Position numbers and translations under genes: made by a program
Assembly: GCA_902489215.1 (NCBI GenBank)
Contig: CABTZE010000055.1
Coordinates: forward strand, 1 to 11,655
Direction of reading: 5' to 3'
From: an uncultured Brevibacterium sp.
Lineage (GTDB): Bacteria; Actinomycetota; Actinomycetes; Actinomycetales; Brevibacteriaceae
Length of the DNA stretch: 11,655 bases
Shown: in pieces, positions 6,372-11,655 of the stretch
Numbering within the stretch: position 1 is the first letter of the stretch
Layout of the letters: each line of letters opens with the position of its first letter
Notes under the pieces: model-generated
The model's database searches: none
What the model was told of the DNA's origin: nothing
The model's input: the letters and a program-made list of their open reading frames with translations, nothing else

Positions 6372-7026
6372 GCGCTGCCTCCACCAGGTCGAGGACCGCC
6401 TGCACTGAAGCCTCGAAGTCGATGTCCGAGGTGTCGAGAGTGTGCACGCCGTCTGCCGCGGTGAGGAAGCTCGTGGTCTTCGAGTCCTTCTTGTCGCGGC
6501 CGATGACGTTTTCGGCGGTCGCCTTCATCGTGGCTTCGTCAACGCTGCCGTGCAGCTGCTGGGTGCGGCGGGCAATCCGGACTTCGTCGCGGGCAGTCAT
6601 GAGAATGCGCACTTCGGCATCCGGAGCGACAACGGTCGTGATGTCACGGCCTTCAACGACGATGCCAGGTTCGGCCGCGCTGATGATCTCACGCTGCTTT
6701 TCGATCAGTTCGGCCCTGGCGTCGGGCACAGCGGAGACGATCGTGGCGTTGGAGGTCACTTCGTCGGTGCGGATTTCCTCGGTGACGTCGATGCCGTCGA
6801 CTTCGATGTAGAAGTTCTTCGGGTCCGTCGAGATTTCGAGGTCGCAGCCGCGGATCTGTTCGACGACATCGCCGGGTTCTTCAACACCCCGGTTGAGGCA
6901 CAGCCACACCACGGCGCGGTACATGGCGCCGGTGTCGAGGTAGCCGAAGCCCAAACGCGAAGCGGATTCGCGCGAAACGCTCGATTTGCCGACTCCGCTG
7001 GGCCCGTCAATCGCAACTGTGGTCAT
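6364..7026 (-). CDS. cmk: Cytidylate kinase (CMP/dCMP kinase)
   Basis: Cmk phosphorylates CMP and dCMP with ATP, recycling cytidine nucleotides. The 220-residue protein has the P-loop GPSGVGKS (8-15), the CMP-binding DTGAMYR (31-37), the NMP-binding insert (about 60-120), VEGRDI (124-129) and the lid region (about 150-190). The ATG at 7026 is chosen because AAGGAA precedes it at 4 bases, the family N-terminus (TTVAIDGPSG) starts there, and it overlaps the tyrA stop as ATGA. An open frame extends 14 codons upstream inside tyrA but has no merit. The C-terminal part reads RDKKDSKTTSFLTAADG, where many Cmk proteins have further arginines and SPL; see findings. Its place between tyrA and der is a common actinobacterial arrangement. 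Confidence 0.96.
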   Translation of the reverse strand: MTTVAIDGPSGVGKSSVSRESASRLGFGYLDTGAMYRAVVWLCLNRGVEEPGDVVEQIRGCDLEISTDPKNFYIEVDGIDVTEEIRTDEVTSNATIVSAVPDARAELIEKQREIISAAEPGIVVEGRDITTVVAPDAEVRILMTARDEVRIARRTQQLHGSVDEATMKATAENVIGRDKKDSKTTSFLTAADGVHTLDTSDIDFEASVQAVLDLVEAARG

Positions 7027-8111
7027 GCTGTTCCTTCTTGTTCGAGTGCGGCTTCGGGCAGGCGCCAACCGCGCTCCCGCAGGCCGCTGATGAGGTCGAT
7101 TTCACTTGCAGGGAGGACCGAAACGTCAACGGAGCCCAGTTTAACGCCCGTGGCGTGGTCCATCCGCATGTCTTCGATGTTGACGCCGAGTTCGCCGATG
7201 TCCGCAAACAGACGCGCCAAGGCGCCCGGGGTGTCATCGACGACGACCGTGACGACGGAATATCGGGTGGGTGCGGAACCGTGCTTGCCGGGGATCCTGT
7301 CTCGCCCTTCGTTGCCCGCCGCGAGTGCTCCGGCGAGCGCGGCATAGGCGCCGGGCCCCAGGTCGAGCGCGCTGATGACGGTGTCGAGATCCTCACGCAG
7401 GCCTTCCAGGACGGTGCGGATTTCGGCCGCATTGCCGGACAGGATCTGGGTCCACAGTCCGGGGTCGGAGTCTGCGATGCGCGTGGTATCGCGCAGGCCC
7501 TGTCCGGCCAGGGCGATCCCGTCGGCCGGCATGTCGCGCAGCTGTGCCGCCATGAGCGAGGCGACAACCTGCGGGGCGTGGGAGACTCGCGCGACCGAGG
7601 AGTCGTGGAAGTCGGGGTCGAGGTGGATGACGGCTGCTCCGACTGCTTCGGCTATGTCGACGATGTGGTCCAGGCGCTCTTTCGGGGTGTCCTCGTCAGA
7701 GCACACCACCCAGGGGCTCGCGGTGAAAAGGTCAGCGCGGGCGGCGATTGCCCCGGACTTTTCGCGTCCGGCCATGGGATGGGAGCCGATGTATCGGTCG
7801 AGTTCGCGTTCACGGGTCTGTTCGCGCACCTGGGCGAGGATGGCGCCTTTGACGGAGGCCACGTCGGTGACGGTTGCTCGCGGCCACGTGCGCAGTGCTG
7901 TGACAATGATTCCGGCGCACACGTCCGGTGGGGCGGCAACAACGACGACGTCCGGGTCGGCAGGGTTTTCGCGGGTGCCCGCACCCATGTCGGCGGCCAG
8001 GTTGACCGCGGTCGGTGACAGATCTTCCAGCGTTACCCTGTGTCCCGCGTTGGTCAGGGCGAGCCCGAGCGATGTGCCCAGCAGCCCCGTGCCGATGATG
8101 TGGACGTTCAC
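7023..8111 (-). CDS. tyrA: Prephenate dehydrogenase with C-terminal ACT domain
   Basis: TyrA oxidatively decarboxylates prephenate to 4-hydroxyphenylpyruvate with NAD(P)+ on the route to tyrosine. The 362 residues begin with a Rossmann fold (GTGLLG, 7-12). They continue with VTDVASVK (81-88) and the conserved GSHPMAG (109-115, with His111) and VSHAPQ (176-181, with His178), through a helical dimerisation domain (about 165-265). The ACT-like domain follows at about 284-356 (VDDTPGALARLFADIGELGVNI), the usual site of tyrosine feedback control. No chorismate mutase domain is attached. The start is GTG at 8111, overlapping the rluB stop by 4 bases (GTGA); an ATG two bases earlier is out of frame and meets a stop at once. 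The stop overlaps cmk as ATGA, so translation of all three genes is probably coupled. Confidence 0.95.
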   Translation of the reverse strand: MNVHIIGTGLLGTSLGLALTNAGHRVTLEDLSPTAVNLAADMGAGTRENPADPDVVVVAAPPDVCAGIIVTALRTWPRATVTDVASVKGAILAQVREQTRERELDRYIGSHPMAGREKSGAIAARADLFTASPWVVCSDEDTPKERLDHIVDIAEAVGAAVIHLDPDFHDSSVARVSHAPQVVASLMAAQLRDMPADGIALAGQGLRDTTRIADSDPGLWTQILSGNAAEIRTVLEGLREDLDTVISALDLGPGAYAALAGALAAGNEGRDRIPGKHGSAPTRYSVVTVVVDDTPGALARLFADIGELGVNIEDMRMDHATGVKLGSVDVSVLPASEIDLISGLRERGWRLPEAALEQEGTA

Positions 8112-8932
8112 ATCTTCACCGCTTCGAACAGCGCACCGATTTCATCTGGGCGAAGCGAGCGGACTTTGCCCTGGCGCTGTTCTGCCAGTTCAATGGGCCC
8201 AAATTTCGTGCGGACCAGGCGGATGACGGGATTGCCGACCGCGTCCATCATGCGACGAACGATGCGGTTGCGACCTTCGTGCAGAACGATCTCGACAAGC
8301 GAAACACCCTGCGTGGTTTCAATCAGTTTGAAGCTGTCGGCGTGGGCCAGACCGTCGTCGAGTTCGATTCCGTCGCGCAGACGAGCACCGACGTCCTTGG
8401 CGATTGAGCCGCGCACCTGAGCCAGGTAGGTCTTCGGGATTTCGTACGAGGGGTGCGACAGGCGGTTGGACAGTTCGCCGTCGTTGGTCAGCAGGAGCAG
8501 TCCCTCGGTTTCGTAGTCCAGTCGACCCACGTGGAACAGCCGTTCGGGGCGGTCTCCCACGTAGTCATCAAGGTTCTTCCGGCCCTCCGGGTCGCCCATG
8601 GAGGACACGACCTTCCGGGGCTTGTTGAAGGCAAGGTACACCTTGTCGGTGTGGGTGGTGATCGGCATTGCATCAACTTCGACGCTCTGCTTGTCCGGGT
8701 CGATGCGGGTGCCGAGTTCGCGCACCTGCGTGCCGTCGACCGACACGCGGCCGTCGACGATCAGCTGTTCGCACGAGCGGCGCGAACCGAGGCCGGCATC
8801 GGCGAGCACTTTCTGCAGGCGCACGCCGTTGCTTGCGTGCACATCGCGCGACGGCTGGTGACGTTCAGCGCGCTTGCGGCGCGAGGGCCTTTTCGAGGGA
8901 TGGCCGGGGAGGCGAGAGTCTTTCGTGCTCAT
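8108..8932 (-). CDS. rluB: 23S rRNA pseudouridine synthase, RluB/RsuA family
   Basis: RsuA/RluB-type enzymes convert a uridine of rRNA to pseudouridine; the position next to scpB is typical of RluB, whose E. coli homologue modifies U2605 of 23S rRNA. The 274 residues start with a basic tail (SKRPSRRKRAERHQ, about 13-26). An S4 RNA-binding domain follows (about 37-85, RLQKVLADAGLGSRRSCEQLI), then the catalytic domain with GRLDYETEGLLLLTNDG (136-152) and catalytic Asp139. HEGRNRIVRRM (218-228) and VIRLVRTKFGP (236-246) complete the family signature. Two starts are possible: ATG at 8932 (SD-like GGGGGA very close) and ATG at 8941 (MGD before MSTKDS). I chose 8932; the frame remains open further into scpB without support. 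Rated firm for family, slightly less so for the exact target base. Confidence 0.93.
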   Translation of the reverse strand: MSTKDSRLPGHPSKRPSRRKRAERHQPSRDVHASNGVRLQKVLADAGLGSRRSCEQLIVDGRVSVDGTQVRELGTRIDPDKQSVEVDAMPITTHTDKVYLAFNKPRKVVSSMGDPEGRKNLDDYVGDRPERLFHVGRLDYETEGLLLLTNDGELSNRLSHPSYEIPKTYLAQVRGSIAKDVGARLRDGIELDDGLAHADSFKLIETTQGVSLVEIVLHEGRNRIVRRMMDAVGNPVIRLVRTKFGPIELAEQRQGKVRSLRPDEIGALFEAVKM

Positions 8933-8950
8933 GTCCCCCATTGTCGCAGA

Positions 8951-8973
8951 GGCCGGGCCGGCTGTGCCCGGCC
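8951..8973 (-). other. GC hairpin between scpB and rluB
   Basis: GGCCGGGC (8951-8958) and GCCCGGCC (8966-8973) form a perfect 8-bp G/C stem with a 7-base loop. It sits 18 bases after the scpB stop and 18 bases before the rluB ATG, with no U-tract. It could be an attenuator or a 3' stabiliser of the upstream transcript, or simply chance in GC-rich DNA. It falls in the only wide gap (59 bases) among otherwise touching genes. Confidence 0.55.
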
Positions 8974-8991
8974 AGCCCCCACCTGCGGGAC

Positions 8992-9537
8992 TCAGTCGTC
9001 GGCGGGCACATCCTCGGGCAGATAGGGGGCGATGTCCGGCAGCTGGTCGAGGCTGTCGATGCCCATGGACTCGAGGAACACCTGTGATGTCACGTATTGG
9101 CGTGCTCCCCCGGCGTCGTCGCCATCGACTTCGACGATGAGTCCGCGCATCAAGAGGGTGCGTACAACCCCGTCGACGTTGACTCCGCGGATGGCGGAAA
9201 TGCGTGCACGGGTGACCGGCTGGGCGTAGGCGACGACGGCGAGGGTTTCCAGTGCTGCCTGCGACATCTTCGATGATTGGCCGCGCACGAGGAAGCCCTT
9301 GACGTTGTCGAACTGTTCTTCGCGCGAACTGATGCGCCATCCGCCGTTGGATGCGCGCAGCTGGAAGCCGCGGCGAACCGAACCACCGAGTCCGTCATAG
9401 TCGGCAGCCAAATCGGCCAGTGCTTTTTCGACAGACTCTCGGTCGATGCCGAGCCCCTGCGCGAGGTCGTCGGAAGTGAGCGGTTCAGCGGAGATCATGA
9501 GCACCGCCTCGAGAGCTTCGTACCAGTCTTCGCGCAC
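8992..9537 (-). CDS. scpB: Segregation and condensation protein ScpB
   Basis: ScpB is the winged-helix dimer that binds ScpA and, with SMC, forms the bacterial condensin that compacts and separates chromosomes. The 181-residue protein has two winged-helix domains: the first (about 1-78) and the second (about 85-160) with the family signature LETLAVVAYAQPVTRARISAI split around 96-116, RGVNVDGVVRTLLMRGLI (117-134) and YVTSQVFLESMGI (148-160). I place the start at GTG 9537, one base after the scpA stop, because a strong GGGAGGA precedes it and ScpB proteins normally begin with a short lead-in to the helix WYEALEAVL. The frame is open for 28 more codons inside scpA, but that gives an unrelated N-terminus. 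Tight spacing to scpA supports balanced synthesis of the two partners. Confidence 0.95.
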   Translation of the reverse strand: MREDWYEALEAVLMISAEPLTSDDLAQGLGIDRESVEKALADLAADYDGLGGSVRRGFQLRASNGGWRISSREEQFDNVKGFLVRGQSSKMSQAALETLAVVAYAQPVTRARISAIRGVNVDGVVRTLLMRGLIVEVDGDDAGGARQYVTSQVFLESMGIDSLDQLPDIAPYLPEDVPADD

Positions 9538-9538
9538 G

Positions 9539-10429
9539 TCAGTCCTCCCTGTCCCGTTCCGAGTCCTGTTCTGATTCGCCCAGGTCAGCACTGCGCAGCT
9601 CCTCATCAGAAGCCGCGGCAACCACGCTCAGTGGACCCAGCGGTGTGTCCTGCTGCAGGTCGCACAGGTGGGCTTTGAAGAGTTCGAGCAGCGCGAGGAA
9701 GCGCGCAACCACGACGAGTGTGGTTTCGGCATCGGCCGCCAGTTCTGCAAAGTCGATCCGCCCGCGGCTGGCAAGCTCCCCGAGGATGACGGAGCGCTGT
9801 TCGGCAACGCTGACGTGCTCGAGATGGAGGTGGTCGACTGCCACGGTCGGTGGGGTGTGGTCTCGGCTGATGGCCGTGGCGTAGAGGGCTGCGATGACTT
9901 CTGGGGTTGCTGTGAACTCGAGAGGCGGAAGGATGTCGCGGAATTTCTCTTCGAGTTCCGGGGTGCGCGGGATCCGCATGCCCGCTGCGGTCATGTGCTC
10001 GCGGAACAGCAGGGACACCTGTTTGTAGGCGCGGTACTGCAGCAGGCGGGCGAACAGGAGGTCGCGGGCTTCAAGAAGTTCGAGGTCGAGCTCGTCCTCC
10101 ACTTGGCCCTGCGGCAGCAGGCGGGCTGTTTTGAGGTCGAGCAGAGTCGCTGCCACCACGAGGAAGCTCGAGAGCTGTTCAAGCCCTTCCGTGGTTGATG
10201 CGTGGTCGGCGTCCCGCAGCTGGGCCGTGAAGGCCAGAAATTCGTCAGTCACCTCGGCCAAGGCGATGTCGGTGATGTCCAGACGACGCTTGGCAATGAG
10301 GTCGAGCAGGACGTCAAAGGGTCCCGTGAAGACGTCCAGCTCAACCGTGAACCCGCCTTCGGCCGCATCCGCTCCGTCGTGGGTCGCTGCGGCTTCAGCG
10401 GGTCGGGGATTTTCGACCGTGTCGATCAG
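9539..10429 (-). CDS. scpA: Segregation and condensation protein ScpA (CTG start)
   Basis: ScpA is the kleisin that bridges the SMC heads and carries ScpB. The family N-terminus is plainly encoded: ELDVFTGPFDVLLDLIAKRR (30-49) and LDITDIALAEVTDEFLAF (50-67). It is followed by LVVAATLLDLKTARLLP (90-106) and a C-terminal winged helix ending in VVVARFLALLEL (239-250), then an acidic tail (to 296). No ATG, GTG or TTG lies in frame upstream of this conserved region. The first alternative is TTG within ALAEVT (codon 57), which would delete the SMC-binding start of the protein. The best start is CTG at 10429-10427, overlapping the parA stop as CTGA with GGGGGAG 4 bases before it, giving 296 residues. 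The gene is certain; the start codon is inferred. Confidence 0.93.
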   Translation of the reverse strand: MIDTVENPRPAEAAATHDGADAAEGGFTVELDVFTGPFDVLLDLIAKRRLDITDIALAEVTDEFLAFTAQLRDADHASTTEGLEQLSSFLVVAATLLDLKTARLLPQGQVEDELDLELLEARDLLFARLLQYRAYKQVSLLFREHMTAAGMRIPRTPELEEKFRDILPPLEFTATPEVIAALYATAISRDHTPPTVAVDHLHLEHVSVAEQRSVILGELASRGRIDFAELAADAETTLVVVARFLALLELFKAHLCDLQQDTPLGPLSVVAAASDEELRSADLGESEQDSERDRED

Positions 10430-11310
10430 GGCGCTCCCCCGCGGGCAATGAGTTCGCGGGCGAGTGTCCGGTAGGCCTCAGCACCGCGGTGCGAGGACGC
10501 AAACGATGTGATGGGCTCTGCCGCGACGGATGCGTCGGGGAACTTCACGGTTCGGTTGATGACGGTTTCGAAGACCTTGTCGCCGAAGGCTTCGACGACG
10601 CGCTGCACAACTTCTCGCGAGTGCAGGGTGCGGGTGTCGAACATGGTGGCGAGGATGCCGTCGATTTCGAGTGCCGGGTTGATCCGCTCCTGCACTTTTT
10701 CGATGGATTCGACGAGGAGTGCGACACCGCGCAGGGCAAAGAATTCGGTTTCCAAGGGGATGATGACCCCGTGGGCCGCAGACAGCGCGTTGACGGTCAG
10801 CAGACCCAGCGAGGGCTGGCAGTCCACCAGGATGACGTCGTATTCCGGGGCGAGTTTCTGCAGGGCGCGATCGAGCGCGCGTTCGCGGCCGACTTCGCCG
10901 ACCAGCTGCACTTCTGCGGCAGAAAGGTCGATGTTGGCCGGCAGCACGTCGATGCCCTCGACGTCGGTGCTCTGGACGACATCGTGCGGGTCCAGGCGGG
11001 AGTTCATAAGCAGGCTGTAGACGCTCTGGTCAACGCTGTGCGGGTTGATGCCGAGCCCCACCGAGAGCGCTCCCTGCGGGTCAAAGTCCACCAGGAGCAC
11101 GCGCCTTCCGTATTCGGCAAGTGCTGCACCCAAGTTAATCGAGGTGGTGGTTTTGCCGACCCCGCCCTTCTGGTTGACGATCGCGATGATCCGCGCGGGA
11201 CCGTGCTGTTCAACCGGCTGTGGGACTGGAAAATCAGTCAGCGGACGTCCAGTGGGCCCCATTTCGGGGACATCGATGTCGATTTCCTGCTGGTTGTCCA
11301 CACCACTCAC
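10426..11310 (-). CDS. ParA-family ATPase (scpAB-linked)
   Basis: This 294-residue deviant-Walker ATPase belongs to the ParA/Soj/MinD group, which bind DNA as ATP dimers and position cargo. Motifs are the Walker A KGGVGKTT (49-56) with signature Lys49, VDFDPQG (74-80) and the Walker B region ILVDCQPSLGLL (160-171). The first 35 residues are a weakly conserved Pro/acidic tail. No parB follows: the partner genes are scpA and scpB, so it is the second, condensin-linked ParA found beside scpA in actinobacteria, not the oriC parAB copy. Two starts are possible: GTG 11310 (used here) and GTG 11301 (VDNQQ), the latter having the better spaced AAAGGTGA. It lies 27 bases after xerD, with no terminator between. 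Confidence 0.92.
   Translation of the reverse strand: MSGVDNQQEIDIDVPEMGPTGRPLTDFPVPQPVEQHGPARIIAIVNQKGGVGKTTTSINLGAALAEYGRRVLLVDFDPQGALSVGLGINPHSVDQSVYSLLMNSRLDPHDVVQSTDVEGIDVLPANIDLSAAEVQLVGEVGRERALDRALQKLAPEYDVILVDCQPSLGLLTVNALSAAHGVIIPLETEFFALRGVALLVESIEKVQERINPALEIDGILATMFDTRTLHSREVVQRVVEAFGDKVFETVINRTVKFPDASVAAEPITSFASSHRGAEAYRTLARELIARGGAP
10434..10440 (-). promoter_or_regulatory. Ribosome binding site supporting the CTG start of scpA
   Basis: GGGGGAG on the minus strand, inside the last codons of parA, ends 4 bases before the CTG at 10429. It is the only purine-rich Shine-Dalgarno-like stretch near any usable start of scpA. Confidence 0.5.
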
Positions 11311-11337
11311 CTTTCTCTTTGCTGCTGCTTTCCTACC

Positions 11338-11574
11338 CTACCGCGCCCGGGGGTGGGCAGATGCAAATACTTCACGCAGGGACTGCACCGTGACCTTGGT
11401 GTAGATCTGCGTGGTCGACACCGAGGCGTGCCCCAGCAGCTCCTGTACCGCACGGATGTCCGCGCCGCCTTCCAGCAGGTGCGTTGCGCACGAATGGCGC
11501 AGGCTGTGGGCGGTCACACCGGTCAGTCCCGCGGTTTCAGCGGCGGGGCGCACCGCCGCCCACGCGGACTGGCG
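11338..11574 (-). CDS. xerD: Tyrosine recombinase XerD, C-terminal fragment
   Basis: The last 78 codons of a tyrosine recombinase are readable, ending with TAG at 11338. Catalytic motifs are HSLRH (the HxxR box), LLGHAS with its conserved His, and the nucleophile Tyr in QIYTKV; the tail LREVFASAHPRAR is the usual XerC/XerD ending. Upstream, RQSAWAAV fits the family segment before the HxxR box, so the sequence is trustworthy to about 11574. Beyond that it becomes homopolymer and the frame is lost. XerD acts with a partner at dif to resolve chromosome dimers at division. I name it XerD rather than XerC because xerD directly precedes parA-scpA-scpB in many actinobacteria. The gene is truncated by the contig end, not by mutation. 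Confidence 0.85.
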   Translation of the reverse strand, partial: RQSAWAAVRPAAETAGLTGVTAHSLRHSCATHLLEGGADIRAVQELLGHASVSTTQIYTKVTVQSLREVFASAHPRAR

Positions 11575-11655
11575 GGGGGGGGGCCCCCCCCCCCCGGTGG
11601 TGAGAAAAGGCGGGGGGGGGGCGGGGGGGGGGGGGGGCCGCCCGCGGGGGGGGGC
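11575..11655. other. Low-complexity G/C homopolymer, probable sequencing or assembly artefact
   Basis: The final 81 bases are nearly all runs of G or C, apart from a short island GGTGGTGAGAAAAGG. They abruptly replace the coding sequence of xerD, which should continue for more than 200 further codons. Nothing biological can be supported here. Confidence 0.85.

Noticed and set aside
7038..8018. Plus-strand frame of 326 codons, and a neighbouring one at 6442-7347
   Set aside because: Antisense shadows of tyrA and cmk, rich in Gly/Asp/Val/Arg, with no motifs or convincing ribosome binding site.
8933..9340. 136-codon N-terminal extension of RluB
   Set aside because: It overlaps scpB in a different frame, is Arg-rich and non-homologous, and the S4-domain protein starts normally at 8932 or 8941.
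9538..9621. 28-codon extension of ScpB
   Set aside because: It lies wholly within scpA in another frame, and a strong Shine-Dalgarno directs initiation at GTG 9537.

Overview
The window looks like ordinary chromosomal core DNA from a high-GC Gram-positive bacterium (phylum Actinomycetota, most plausibly near Micrococcales). The evidence is the gene order xerD-parA-scpA-scpB-rluB-tyrA-cmk-der, the GC-rich codon use, the overlapping starts with several GTG codons, and a possibly leaderless promoter. Every supported gene lies on the minus strand, so transcription runs from high to low coordinates. The last ~80 bases (about 11575-11655) are near-pure G/C homopolymer and look like contig-end sequencing artefact rather than genome.

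Region 1 (11574 down to 4860) is one long compact gene string for chromosome maintenance and housekeeping. It holds the C-terminus of XerD (dimer resolution), a ParA-family ATPase without a ParB partner, the condensin kleisin ScpA and its partner ScpB, the 23S rRNA pseudouridine synthase RluB, prephenate dehydrogenase TyrA (tyrosine biosynthesis), CMP kinase Cmk and the two-domain ribosome-assembly GTPase Der. Neighbouring genes overlap by 4-8 bases or lie within about 60 bases, which implies co-transcription and translational coupling. The scpA gene appears to start at a CTG that overlaps the parA stop as CTGA; no ATG, GTG or TTG start gives a full-length protein. A 21-bp hairpin 11 bases after der closes the string.

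Region 2 (4702 down to 664) is a small acyl-CoA metabolism group: a FabG-like short-chain dehydrogenase, a thiolase, then, after a clear intrinsic terminator and a separate candidate promoter, an acyl-CoA ligase. Together they could activate a fatty or carboxylic acid, oxidise the 3-hydroxyacyl-CoA and cleave the 3-ketoacyl-CoA. The gap between the dehydrogenase and thiolase genes carries a 74-bp array of an 18-bp GC-rich unit that includes the dehydrogenase stop codon.

Region 3 (566 down to 1) is the N-terminal part of a MATE-type membrane exporter running off the edge, with a -10-like element placed for leaderless transcription.

No gene-free stretch exceeds 300 bases. I found no mobile element, tRNA or rRNA, CRISPR array, phage or defence gene, and nothing that amounts to an undescribed system. 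The observations worth checking are local: the scpA start, the repeat array, a catalytic-residue variant in the dehydrogenase, and the contig-end artefact.
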